64,000 nucleotides of DNA, from contig JAJOZX010001862.1 of NCBI GenBank assembly GCA_023014485.1, positions 62,001 to 126,000 of the forward strand, given 5' to 3'. Positions within the stretch are counted from its first letter, which is position 1; each line of letters begins with the position of its first letter. The notes under the pieces are model-generated. The model ran no database searches. It was not told the DNA's origin and worked only from the letters and a program-made list of their open reading frames with translations. This document shows, in pieces, positions 11,618 to 21,385 of this stretch. The DNA comes from Bathynomus jamesi (lineage: Eukaryota > Arthropoda > Malacostraca > Isopoda > Cirolanidae). Position numbers and translations under genes: made by a program.

Positions 11618-11812
11618 TTCAACTGCAAAGAACACGCAGTATAATTAACGTGAAGAACGACGCTTGTATAGGAGAACATTCCGCGCAAGATGAGGAGGGT
11701 GGTTACCTCATTTTTTCATTTGTTCGTTCCCCTCCTCATCTTGCGCGGAATGTTCTCCTATACAAGCGTCGTTCTTTACGTTAATTATACTGCGTGTTCT
11801 TTGCAGTTGAAA
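11618..11812. repeat. Inverted duplication of the SINE body
   Basis: 11618-11698 and 11731-11812 are almost perfect inverted copies starting TTTCAACTGCAAAGAAC and ending GTTCTTTGCAGTTGAAA. About 32 bases between them carry GTGGTTACCTC and the Thr/Phe-rich stretch of the SINE. The unit matches the body of the adjacent tRNA-SINE, so this is a head-to-head SINE rearrangement. Confidence 0.8.
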
Positions 11813-11817
11813 TATAC

Positions 11818-11820
11818 ACA

Positions 11821-11881
<61 letters not shown>
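11818..11881. repeat. (CA)n microsatellite
   Basis: An almost uninterrupted CA tract of about 60 bases, directly after the inverted SINE. Confidence 0.95.
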
Positions 11882-11886
<5 letters not shown>

Positions 11887-12160
11887 ATTACACATAGGCA
11901 CATAAGATTAAGGACTTAAGGAGTAAAAATTAGAGATTTTCTAATTTTTTATTTGTGAAAAGAAACAAAAATAGATGTTTTATATAAATTATTTTATAAA
12001 AATGTTTTTCTTATATAAAAAATTTATTTCTTACGATGATTTTGGAAGTAACTTTTAAAGAAAGAGAGCATTTAAGGATTCTTCAGCTAGATTGGATCTC
12101 AAATTTGTGTAAGAAATAAGCCATCAGCAGAAAATGCTCTTTCAGATTCAACAGTTATAA

Positions 12161-12320
12161 TGTTATAATGTTATAATGTTTCAGACCAACAAAGACCCTA
12201 GGATCCACTCATGGCTGGTCTACCTAACTGTGTTCGTAATCGTTTATTGTGTATGTCCTCCGTGGTGGCGGAGGGGGACCTACAATTTTACGGGGGTTCC
12301 GAACCACAAGAACATAAGAA
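12161..12320 (-). mobile_element. CR1-like LINE 3' end, 5'-truncated
   Basis: This copies the 3' UTR of the LINE at 49993-52512. It has three GTTATAAT-type 8-mers, then GTTTCAGACCAACAAAG, GGATCCACTCATGGCTGG, the GTCCTCCG...CGGAGGG stem and GGTTCCGAACC. It lies inside the hAT element, so it inserted after it. Confidence 0.85.
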
Positions 12321-12450
12321 ATTTATGTAAAAACTGCCGGTAAAATGGCAACGACCAATTTTTACGAAACTAAATAACTATCAATTTAAAACTAATTAAT
12401 TATCGATTTAAAACTAAAGATTGGATGTGGTTTGTCATATTTATTCATTT

Positions 12451-12759
12451 TTAAATTATATTGAATAAATCCACTTTTGGAAATAGAATATTGAAACTAA
12501 ATCCATCGACACAGACGAGTTTTGAAATTTCTTCCTCGAGAGATTTCTCGGCATAAAACCATCCAAAGTTTTTTGCTTTTATTTGGTTGATTTTTTTTTG
12601 TCTTCTTAACGGCAATTTTACGAATTGCTCTCTTAAATGAACGACCATTCCAGTGGTTGAACCTCCTCCACAATTAATAACATTTTCGCATTGAGCGCAT
12701 TCTGCTTCATCTTTATTCTCCTTTTCAAAATACTTCCAAACCTTTGATTTTATTGACAT
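12451..12759 (-). pseudogene. BED zinc-finger fragment of a hAT transposase
   Basis: The 102-codon frame opens KSKVWKYFEKENKDEAEC with a C-x2-C pair (AECAQCEN) and a following VVHL, the usual start of a BED finger. The expected distal His/Cys pair (HLxxxH) is disrupted, and the catalytic and dimerisation regions are absent. It lies between the hAT ends at 11247 and 12979 and is most likely what remains of that element's own gene. Confidence 0.6.
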
Positions 12760-13204
12760 TTTCGTAATAATCTAAAAAAAGGGCCCGAAACCTTTAAAAA
12801 GGTTTTCAATTTGTTTTTCCTTCATTTAACAACTCGCAACCATCAATCAGTTATAAATAGACTAAAGAACGTGTGGTTAATAATACCGAAAAACCGGTAT
12901 TGAAAGCCCTGAGATCGGTATTACTTTTTTGAAACTATCGGTTTTAATACCGGTATTTGAATACCGGTTTTCATCCCTACATTCCAGTATACGCTGTAGG
13001 TCCTCTCTCTCATATGAGCCTGGTTGTTAGTAGGGAAACTAAATAATGCATCGAAGAGTGACGGCTTGCAAATATTATACTTTTCTTCAGGGGTTGATTC
13101 TAATATTTGTACTTTTACTTTGAAAGCTTCTTTTTGAAAGATATTCGGTTAATAATTTATAGTGAGCTTATTAACAATGTTGTAAGTTTTATTGCTTTTA
13201 AAAG

Positions 13205-13700
13205 AAATAGTATGGGTACTTTTGCATTATCCTCCCAACACTAATTTTTTTTTATAATGGAAGGAAAATAAAATACGCTAGCAAAACACTTAATTTTTAA
13301 TCGTGAAAGGGCATGAAAGCATTAGTTATATGAATAAATATTGGTTCTTTTGCATTATCCTCCCAACACTAATTTTTTTCTATAATGTTGTTTTGGTTAT
13401 GGTACTTTATTTTCCTTCCATTATAAAAAAAAAATTCGTGTTGGGATTAGGTTAGGTTAAAAACAGCCCGCCGCAGGCGTTAGCCGTAGTTAGCCGGCTT
13501 CAAGTTAGGTTAGGTTAGGTTAGGTTAGGTTAGGTTAGGTTAGGTTAGGTTAGGTTAGGTTAAGAATATTTATTCATATAACTAATGCTTTCATGCCCTT
13601 TCACGATTAAAAATTAAAAGTGTTTTGCTAACGTACTTTATTTTCCTTCCATTATAAAAAAAAATTAGTGTTGGGAGGATAATGCAAAAGTACCGAAATA
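13205..13700. repeat. Foldback element with TTAGG core
   Basis: The outer arms, about 13210-13345 and 13562-13697, are inverted copies running from TACTTTTGCATTATCC through CCCAACACTAA, ATAATGGAAGGAAAAT and TTTCACGATTAAAAATT. A third partial copy of the terminal block is nested at about 13340-13445. Between the arms lie a GC-rich GCCCGCCGCAGGCG patch and the TTAGG run. Confidence 0.8.
13505..13562 (+). repeat. Interstitial (TTAGG)n, about 11-12 units
   Basis: A perfect run of TTAGG units with two more just upstream at about 13447-13459. TTAGG is the ancestral arthropod telomere repeat. Here it sits inside a foldback element and not at a chromosome end. Short TTAGG/CCTAA groups also occur near 48075 and 49322. 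Confidence 0.9.
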
Positions 13701-14827
13701 TGTATATTTAAAATAATATATTTAAAATACTATAATGTTCACGAAAACTAAAATTTAATTACGAAGTCTTCTCTTTATGTTGCATCGTGTAACAACTGAA
13801 GAGACACGGTAATACGCAATAGTTGAACTAAAAATTCTATTGCAAAAATTTCCGAGCTTGTACGTTTACACGACGACGATTATGCGTATTTCAGAGTAGT
13901 TACCTTTAAAATAACCTCCAAAGAAAACGAATAGACCTTGTATGTATAGAGAAAACGTTATATTACACGGGTAACTTACTTTCGCTCTTACTACTTTGCT
14001 TCTTACATATTAAATATTCGTGCTGTATCTCTCTATTTTCAAAAACAGTTAATAATTAATCGTAACATTACCCGTAATGTTAACCGTAATGTTTCTTATT
14101 TATATGATTTTATTGTGATAAGAAATAAATAATAATTACTGGAGCATAAAACCTGCAATATACGTAAGATTAATTTTTAATCTACTTTTAAACACTGAAA
14201 TTTGAGTTATGTTAGAGGCAAATAAATAATTATTTACTGTAATAATTTACTACTCCGCCTTTACATATAACTGTAAGATCATCATAACACTGCGGTATAA
14301 AATTCACTGCGTTTACTTTTTACTTTTTTTTAACCAACCCAATGGTGATTGGTTGGTGTTATAGCGAGCATTAATTATATCTCTGCTTTGCACCATCTTT
14401 TTCTTCGATTTTTAATCTCTGCATCAATGATCGTATAGATTTCACGAAGGATATAAGCGATTGCTCCTGACTAATATCGCGTGCAAATGGTGCATGATAG
14501 GAGGGTTAGATAGGAACTAAATGGCTATTAAACCAAGCTAGTAAATTTCTTGAAGATTGTTTGGGGCTTTATTTTTTGTTTATAGTTATATACTCTTTTA
14601 TTCAGTTTTGTTTTATGCACTCACTCTGACATTTGAAAGTAATGTTTAAAGTCGAGGGCATTATCATTTGTTACGAACTTCGCTCAATAGAGATTAAATG
14701 AGGCTGATAAATTTCTCGAATTTAAAAAAAAAAAATTATTTTTTATTTTTTTTACTGTCCTTTCGGTTTTCTCTGTATGGAGTCACTCTGACATTTGAAA
14801 ATAATGTTTCTACATTAGAACATAGCT

Positions 14828-14831
<4 letters not shown>
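13701..14831. other. AT-rich intergenic DNA
   Basis: No gene or repeat end is recognised. Confidence 0.5.

Positions 14832-14881
<50 letters not shown>
14832..14881. repeat. (AT)n microsatellite
   Basis: An uninterrupted AT tract of about 50 bases, roughly 20 bases before a Tc1 terminal repeat. Confidence 0.95.
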
Positions 14882-14883
<2 letters not shown>

Positions 14884-15291
14884 TACACACATATACACAC
14901 ACTACTGTGCAAAAGTCAGAGACCACTGTCGATCTGATAACTATTAGATAATCTGTTGTATGAAAATTGGTTTTGATACTAAAATACATATTAACTAGAA
15001 CCTCTGGTTCATATTAACGTATAACTAAGTTATTACTTAAGTGTATAAAGTTGTATAAGCTGGATGACCCTTTAGTTTGTATAAATTGGACTTGAGAGTT
15101 GATTCATTATATTACTTATAACGCATGTGTTTAAAGATCTAGCGGTAAATGCTCCTAAGCTATTGTTATATCAATATTTGCAATTAAAAGTATTGACATA
15201 TTCACTTAAATTTTGCAAAACAAATTTATCCAAAACGTTTCTCATTATAATCCTAATTCATGCTGATTTTTTTCTTTCACAGGCTTAAGAA

Positions 15292-15710
15292 ATGACAAAA
15301 AGTACAATTTCTGAAGAGATTAGATATAAAATAATACATTTGCATGGTGAGGGACTGAGTCAAAGAAAATAATGAATCTACAGGCGTTTCCAAAATTGGT
15401 GTACAAAAAATCTTGGCTCGTCACAGCTCAAATGGAACCCCAGCTGATCGCTCCAGATCAGGGAGGCCCTCTAAGCTTTCTCCATTTGATCTATAATATC
15501 TAAAGATTACTTCCCTTCGAGACAGACGCAAATCCAGCACTTTACTTGCAGCAGATCTCGGAAAAAACAATAGGTGTCTCAGTTGATCCCTTTACTGTAT
15601 GAAGGAAACTTAACTCAGTAGGTCTTAAAAGACGTGTTGCAGCAAAAAAGCCACTTTTAAGGAATGGAAATAAAGAGAGAAGAAATGTACTTTGGAACAC
15701 AAGTATTGGA
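15292..15710 (+). pseudogene. Tc1-like transposase N-terminus, plus arm
   Basis: Starts ATG at 15292 with MTKSTISEEIRYKII. Helix-turn-helix DNA-binding sequence follows, with a stop after SQRK, an SGRPSKLS-type motif frame-broken at about 15465-15485, and more decay afterwards. No catalytic DDE residues are present. It is the inverted twin of 15756-16049. Confidence 0.7.
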
Positions 15711-15755
15711 CATCTGAGACCTACTGAATTAAGCTTCCTTCGTACAGTAGAAGGA

Positions 15756-16049
15756 TCAACTGAGACAACTGTTGTTTTTTAGAGATCCGCTGCAAGTGAA
15801 GTGCTGGATTTGTGTCTCTCGAAGGAAAGTAATCTTTAGATATTGTAGATCAGATGGAGAAAGCTTAGAGGGCCTCCCTGATCTAGGACGATCAGCTGGG
15901 ATTCCATTTGATCTGTGACGAGCCAAGATTTTTTGTACACCAGTTTTCGAAACGCCTGTAGATTCACTTATTTTTCTTTGACTCAGTCCCTCACCATGCA
16001 AATATATTATTTTATATCTAATCTCATCAGAAATTGTACTTTTTGTCAT
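15756..16049 (-). pseudogene. Tc1-like transposase N-terminus, minus arm
   Basis: 97 codons from ATG 16049. Residues 1-50 form a Tc1-type helix-turn-helix (EGLSQRKISESTGVSKTG), followed by RPRSGRPSKLSP, the hinge and GRPR-like basic motif of Tc1 transposases. Similarity ends soon after, where the palindrome turns. It has no catalytic domain, so it could at most bind DNA. Confidence 0.75.
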
Positions 16050-16175
16050 TTCTTAAGCCTGTGAAAGAAAAAAAACGGCATGAATTAGGATTATAATGAG
16101 AAACGTTTTGGATAAATTTGTTTTGCAGAATTTAAGTGAATATGTCAATACTTTTAATTGTAAATATTGATATAA

Positions 16176-16180
<5 letters not shown>

Positions 16181-16230
<50 letters not shown>
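16181..16230. repeat. (AT)n microsatellite
   Basis: A pure AT tract abutting the palindromic Tc1 on one side and an isolated AGGGTGGCGCAAA mariner-type end (16231) on the other. Confidence 0.95.
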
Positions 16231-16235
<5 letters not shown>

Positions 16236-16596
16236 GGCGCAAACGTCAGGAGTCAAAGGAGCCAAAGAGATTGGATCTTTTACGTTCTATGGCGCGACTA
16301 CTTTTAAATCAAACGTACTTTATAGTTAAAAAATCTATAATTTATGTAATGATGACCCAATATATAAAGGAGGAGATCGATCCGAGGCCAAAAACTATAG
16401 GCCAGTTCGCTTACATCTTATCCCACTAAATATTTGAAAGAATAGTTAGACAGAAAATCTGACTTTTTGGAAACTCGGAAAAAATTAAATGATAACCAAG
16501 ATGGATTTTGGTCAGGCAGATCATGCCTATCACAACTAATGGAACACTACAACAGCATTCATTAGTGATGCACTTGAAAGTAATGAAAACTATGAT

Positions 16597-17293
16597 CAGT
16601 GTTGGGCGCATTACTTTTTTAAAGTAACGGCGTTACCGTTACGTTACTCGCAATAGAAAGTAACGTCATTACCGCTACAGTTACTTCTATGGAAAAGTAA
16701 TGCGTTACCGTTACCTTTATAATAAACTAGAAACTATAGTAGTTCTCAATATAAGAATATGATATTTCTACTTGGCAATTATAAAAGAATTTCTGAATAT
16801 CGAGCAAATATTTAATTAAACTCGGATATATAAAATACAATGAAACAAAACCTGATTTTAGACTTATACTTAAATAAGAAGCGATACAATTTAACAATTT
16901 TACCATTCGAAATAATATTAATAGCGATCAATAGATCTTAAGTAAAAAACTATAAATGTAAAATAAAATTGCTCTCTGCACTTAGTATTACAAAAACGAA
17001 AATTATTGAAGAGAATACACTAAACCAAATCGTGAATAAAAAATTACAAAATGCCTAAAGGATTATTCATATAAGAAAAAATGGAAATCTTAAAATTATT
17101 GTCGAATGTCTTTTAGGAAGAATTGTTACATTTCGGAAAAACATATAATAAAGCATATAAGAAAGTAACGAGTACGAATAATGACTGAAAATAGAATGAA
17201 AAGTAACGGCGTTACCAATTTCGTTACAATATAAATAAAATAACGGCGTTACCGTTACGTATCGCTGCTACTAGTAACGGCGTTACTCCCAAC
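16597..17293. mobile_element. Non-autonomous hAT-type element
   Basis: The left end is CAGTGTTGGGCGCATTAC and the right end GGCGTTACTCCCAAC. Both ends carry repeated GTAACGGCGTTACCG motifs, likely subterminal binding sites. The 8-bp ACTATGAT lies at 16589-16596 and 17294-17301. The reading frame of the interrupted RT (E-N-Y-D then V-V-Y) confirms the duplication. The last few bases of the right terminal repeat appear lost. The interior is AT-rich and non-coding. Confidence 0.8.
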
Positions 17294-17358
17294 ACTATGA
17301 TGTGGTATACACAGACTTTGCCAAGGCGTTCGACGAGTGTGACCATGGAATTATGATA

Positions 17359-17947
17359 AGGGGTGGCAAACAATGATTGCCACCCCCTTGCGCAGATGAA
17401 ACTAATAGAGGTACAAAAAAACTGATTGTTGCATGTTTTACACAATTTAATTCTACGTCTAAACAAAACCACTCAATAGTTGGTGTTGCCTCCTTGTGCT
17501 TGGCGGACGGCTTCAAGTCGGCAGGGGTAGGAGGTGAGGAGAGACTCGAAAAGGTCAGTGTCGTACTCAAGATTTCGGAGGATTGTTTGGATGTGTTGAT
17601 CCATGGTCCGCGGCAGAATCGGGTGGCTGGTGGTTCAGCAAGCATCAGGGATTCCACTCGGTTTTTCAGGATGGGTCCTGAAAGATTCTGCCGCCGGACC
17701 ATGAAGCAGCACATCGAAACAATCTTCCGAAATCTTGAGTACGACACTGACCTTTTCGAGTCTCTCCTCACCTCCTACCCCTGCCGACTTGAAGCCGTCC
17801 GCCAAGCACAAGGAGGCGACACCAACTATTGAGTGGTTTTCTTTAGACGTAGAATTAAATTGTTTAAAAGATGCAACAATCAGTTTTTTGTACCTCTATT
17901 AGTTTCATCTCTGCAGGGGGGGCGGTTAACCATTGTTTACCACGCTG
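17359..17947. mobile_element. Palindromic TA-target element
   Basis: About 17363-17640 and 17665-17943 are long, near-identical inverted arms, with ends GTGGCAAACAATG and CATTGTTTACCAC. Each arm contains GATGAAACTAATAGAGG and AACCACTCAATAGTTGG. TA flanks both sides, and removing the element plus one TA restores the RT frame. An open frame crosses the palindrome (17377-17832). One half contains FFRMGPERFCRR, weakly like a PIF/Harbinger nuclease start, but the superfamily is not certain. Confidence 0.75.
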
Positions 17948-18679
17948 TATATAAACTGAAATATATGGGAATAATAGGAAAAGTAGGAAAATGGATATAC
18001 TGTATAATTTCTTTAACATCCTTTGCCGATGAGACAAAGATTAGTAGAAAAATAAAAAATCAAGAGGATACAGGATCTCTACAGACATGAACAGAATCTA
18101 CAAGTGGTCGGAAGAAAACAATATGAAATTTAACACCGAGAAATTTCAACTGTTAAGGTACGGAAAAAGGGAGGACCTAAAATCCATATAATACTATACC
18201 CCAAATGGACAGGAAATTCAGAGAAATTTGAAAGTAAAAGATTTAGGAGTTGTAATGACTGATGTTGCGAAATTTGAAACACAAAATAAGATAGAAGTAA
18301 ACAGAGCAAAGAGAATAACTGGGCAGATACTGAGAACCTTTAAACGAAGGGATAGAAATATAATGATTCTTCTATTGAAAACGATGATCATACCAAAGTT
18401 GGATTACTGCTCGGTCCTAACATCCCTATATAAAAAAAGAAGACATTAGACAGCTAGAAGGGATTCAGAGAAGTATATTTGTATATTGTATAACGGGTTT
18501 CTTCAGAAAGGTAACAGATTAGGGTTTTTATTCCGCGTATACCTATATACATATACCCATACATTTCTCATGTTTCATTACTTAATAACTAATAAATGTT
18601 GTATATTAAAACCGTTCTTTCACCATTTCATACTTAACCCTGTATGGACAACTGTTACAATTTTCTAACGTTTCATATA

Positions 18680-19044
18680 CAGGGTGAGTCAAAAGTCTGG
18701 AAACATAGGAACGATGCTTTTCATTACAAATATATATATTTATTTTTTTTTTTTTTTTTTTTTTTTTTAGTTCGGGAAGAACCGATTCGCCTCTATTTAA
18801 AGGGCATATCTCAGCGGAAAAACAAAGAAAAAGTGAGAGGAAAGACAGAGGAAAAAGAAAGGGTGGAGGGGACAGTCGAAGTGGAAAAAGACCAAGGATG
18901 ACAAGGACTGCAGGGTCGAGCCCCATCATCCTTGGGTGCTAGGGCCGGGAGGGCGCACGTGAAACCTCCAGGAACAAGCACGTACAAACGAGCACAAAGA
19001 GCACTCAAGAGCACGAGCTTAGAACCCCCTTGCGGGGCATTACA

Positions 19045-19142
<98 letters not shown>

Positions 19143-19199
19143 TATATATTTGCATTGAAAAGCGTAGTTCCTATGTTTCCAGACTTTTGATTCACCCTG
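18680..19199. mobile_element. Mariner-type non-autonomous element, 520 bp
   Basis: Inverted ends CAGGGTGAGTCAAAAGTC at 18680 and GACTTTTGATTCACCCTG at 19199, each about 45 bases and flanked by TA. The interior holds a 28-base T run (18741-18768), a unique GC-richer segment with no recognised protein, and two (AT)n tracts (19046-19147). It is a deletion derivative or MITE. Confidence 0.8.
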
Positions 19200-19352
19200 T
19201 ACACGCATTTATAACTTAACCCTACGGAAAATTCTGTCCATATACAGTTAAAGCAATACCGTTTTGTAATTTCTACGAAACTAGGAAAAGACGACACCAC
19301 CACCAATAGACTATAGCCAGTAAAGTTATAGAAGGTTATAGTTAAGGAAAGC

Positions 19353-19690
19353 CGAGTATTTACTCTTCAGCAGGATGGAGCTCCTCTACACACTGCTTGT
19401 GAAACTGACAACCTCTTGAAGAAGCATTTTTCCGGGCAACTAATATCCCTTCATAAGCTACTGGAATGGCCCCCTTACTCACCTGACCTCACACCCCTTG
19501 ACTTTTTTTTGTGGGGTTACATAAAAGACAGGATCTATTCGACCAGCCTAAGACACTTGAAGATCTAAAACCCAAAGTCTATGAGGTAATGAACAACATC
19601 CCAGCTGAGCATTTTCCAAAAATTGTCAAACATTCGTGTAAGGATGAATATTGTGTTAAAATATGGCGATACACTGAACATGTTTAAGTA
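19353..19690 (+). pseudogene. Mariner-like (DD41D) transposase C-terminal fragment
   Basis: The frame carries FTLQQDGAPLHTACE with the second catalytic Asp, and SPDLTPLDFFLWGYIK with the third. Forty-one residues separate QQD from PLD, as in the DD41D group. A stop follows HLKI, and a shifted continuation reaches the usual C-terminus near 19687. The N-terminal and first catalytic regions are missing. A partial GGTGGCATTTATTCGG-type end lies at about 19778-19803. Confidence 0.7.
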
Positions 19691-19833
19691 AGGTTAATAA
19701 ACTTGTTTTATGTACCTTTTTCTTTTGTCTTTGTGTCTAGATTCCCTTTTTTTAGCTTGAACATTTATTTAGAAACGGGTGGCATTTATTCGGAACACCT
19801 GGTGTATATATATATATATATATACAGTATATG

Positions 19834-19981
19834 ATGAATAAAACCACGAAGGAAAGGAAACACAGAATGGTGCTCAAGCGCTTTCGTCTAATGACATCCT
19901 CAGTGTTCCTGAGGATGTCATTAGACAAAAGCGCTTGAGCACCATTCTGTTTCCTTTCCTTCGTGGTTTTATTCATCATAA
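19834..19981. repeat. Near-perfect hairpin, 148 bp
   Basis: Arms of about 70 bases, TGATGAATAAAACCACG... and ...CGTGGTTTTATTCATCA, are separated by only about five bases (TGTTC). They differ by very few bases. The sequence just after it (CGTGTTACTTTCGTGAA, 19992) recurs at about 30085, again before an (AT)n tract. The transcript would be a long hairpin. Confidence 0.85.
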
Positions 19982-20011
19982 ATATTTTTCACGTGTTACT
20001 TTCGTGAAATA

Positions 20012-20074
<63 letters not shown>

Positions 20075-20315
20075 CAAGTAAAATTCCTCCTCATAGGACA
20101 ATATGTATTTTTTTAAAGTGTATACACTTCATAATTGATAGCTACGAAACACGTTCAAACTGTGCAAAAGGACTAATTCCACCTTTTCCTGAAGGGTGTA
20201 CAATGCTTCGTGCGCTGGTTCCGCCATTCCTTGGAAGGGTGAGGACTGAATTCAATATAAATAAGCCCAAAATCAAAAAATAAATATTAATATAAAATTA
20301 ATGTACTTATATATA

Positions 20316-21307
20316 AAGGGTGATCCAGAGAAATAGGACCCAAAAGAAACCCCTGTAACTCTTAAAGTATAAGTCCTTTTATAAAATCGTACGCATCATT
20401 CGAAAGAGGATAGTTACAAGTTTGTACAGGATTGTATAGGTTTTGACAATACAGACAAGACAAGATAAGATACAAAACAAAATAAAAGTGTTAGTTAAAA
20501 CTAACCCTTCAAGATGACTGCATGGACTGTGGAACAGCTGCGTTTCATAACTGAGCAATATTATGAGCATGGAAGAAGTGTAGTTTCAGCTCAAAGATCT
20601 TTCAAGACAAATTTTCAGATGTCAAAATCACCTTCTAAGAAAGTAATCCGTCGGTGTGTCAGAAATTTTTCCCTAACTGGCAGCATTGGAAAAAGAAAAC
20701 CAACTGGAAGAGTGCGCACAGCAAGGATAGACGAGATCATTAACAGAACTCATGAAATTGTACAGGATAATCCTAACATAAGCATCAGACGTGCTTCTCA
20801 GCTGTTAGGAGTTGGATATGGAACAACACACCGTATATTCAAGCAAAATTTAATGTTCTTTCCATATAAAATTCAAACAGTGCAACAACTAAACGATGGG
20901 GATTTCGCACGAAGACGACAATTCTGTCAATGGATCCAACAGAAGGTAAATGACACCACCAATTTCTGACACACCGACGGATTACTTTCTTAGAAGGAGA
21001 TTTTGACATCTGAAAATTTGTCTTGAAAGATCTTTGAGCTGAAACTACACTCTTCCATGCTCATAATATTGCTCAGTTATGAAACGCAGCTGTTCCACAG
21101 TCCATGCAGTCATCTTGAAGGATTAGTTTTAACTAACACTTTTATTTTGTTTTGTATCTTATCTTGTCTTGTATTGTCAAAACCTATACAATCCTGTACA
21201 AACTTGTAACTATCCTCTTTCGAATGATGCGTATGATTTTATAAAAGGACTTATACTTTAAGAGTTACAGGGGTTTCTTTTGGGTCCCATTTCTCTGGAT
21301 CACCCTT
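20316..21307. mobile_element. Palindromic mariner element, 992 bp
   Basis: The ends AAGGGTGATCCAGAGAAAT and ATTTCTCTGGATCACCCTT are flanked by TA on both sides. The inverted repeats are unusually long: about 20316-20660 matches 20965-21307, and so includes the 5' UTR and the first about 50 codons of the transposase gene. The unique centre is only about 300 bases. This is a head-to-head duplication of the element's 5' end, fixed as new termini. Confidence 0.85.
20514..20969 (+). pseudogene. Mariner-like transposase, DNA-binding half only
   Basis: 151 codons from ATG 20514. Residues 1-60 (TVEQLRFITEQYYEHGRS... to RRCVRNF) and 75-125 (RIDEIINRTHEIVQ... RRASQLLGVGYGT) form the two helix-turn-helix units found at the N-terminus of mariner-like elements with SPDLTPLDF C-termini. 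The frame ends (QQKVNDTTNF) where the inverted arm begins, so the catalytic domain is gone. If expressed, the product could bind the element ends without cutting. It may pair in origin with the DD41D fragments at 19353 and 52800. Confidence 0.75.
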
Positions 21308-21348
21308 TATAATATTATCCTATGAGGCAGGAGTTCTGGCTCACCTTG

Positions 21349-21350
<2 letters not shown>

Positions 21351-21380
<30 letters not shown>
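21351..21380. repeat. (AT)n microsatellite
   Basis: A short AT tract just after the palindromic mariner, followed by (CA)n. Confidence 0.9.

Positions 21381-21385
<5 letters not shown>

Larger units (their letters stand above)
11247..12979. mobile_element. hAT element with TAGGGATGAAA ends
   Basis: The left end is TAGGGATGAAAGTAATATCGG and the right end CCGGTTTTCATCCCTA. An 8-bp duplication CATTCCAG lies at 11239-11246 and 12980-12987. Both ends hold several ATACCGGTATT motifs that could be transposase-binding repeats. The only coding remnant is a BED-finger frame (12451-12759), so this is a non-autonomous or internally deleted element. It has taken in a tRNA-SINE array and a LINE 3' tail. 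Confidence 0.85.
11106..13016 (+). mobile_element. 5S-rRNA-derived SINE, split by a hAT insertion
   Basis: The block at 11125-11205 aligns with the internal promoter half of 5S rRNA (ATCAGCGAAATTAAGC, then GGTGACCGTC). It resembles the copies at 25085, 26275 and 39880. The SINE body stops at 11246 and resumes at 12988 with the tail CGCTGTAGGTCCTC...CATATGA. The intervening 11247-12979 is a hAT element with an 8-bp duplication. It belongs to the SINE3-like class, meaning a 5S head transcribed by RNA polymerase III. Confidence 0.75.
14903..16180. mobile_element. Palindromic Tc1-like element (head-to-head 5' halves)
   Basis: The left end has ACTGTGCAAAAGTCAGAGACCACT. Sequence 15160-15710 contains the start of a Tc1 transposase gene in the plus direction, and 15715-16178 repeats it in reverse. 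The two meet near 15712, where the halves are different lengths of the same 5' region. The right arm runs out at an (AT)n tract (16181-16230) before reaching its own terminal repeat. A pyrimidine tract and CACAG (15271-15282) just before the ATG resemble a 3' splice site in both arms. Confidence 0.75.
16320..18540 (+). pseudogene. Non-LTR reverse transcriptase, split by two insertions
   Basis: Three blocks read in order as one jockey/CR1-type RT. Block 1 (about 16360-16596): KNYRPV, a leucine/serine stretch and NDNQDGF. Block 2 (17302-17358): VVYTDFAKAFDECDHG, the catalytic palm motif A region. Block 3 (17948-18540): KLKYMGIIGKVGKW, then SFADETKISRK at the position of the FADD catalytic motif (second Asp changed to Glu), IYKWSEENNMKFN, KDLGVV and IIPKLDYCS. 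Stops and frameshifts interrupt it. The gaps are exactly the elements at 16597-17293 and 17359-17947; removing each with one copy of its target duplication restores continuity. It belongs to a different family from the LINE at 50-52.5 kb. Confidence 0.75.

Noticed and set aside
14698..14937. Open frames reading YIYIYI, THTHTH, SLSLSL or ERERER (for example 14698, 16136, 19005, 26636, 31547, 35434, 63001)
   Set aside because: They are translations of AT, CA or GA microsatellites with no conserved flanking protein.
17377..17832. A 151-codon frame as a host gene
   Set aside because: It crosses the centre of a palindromic element, and each half is the inverse of the other at the DNA level.
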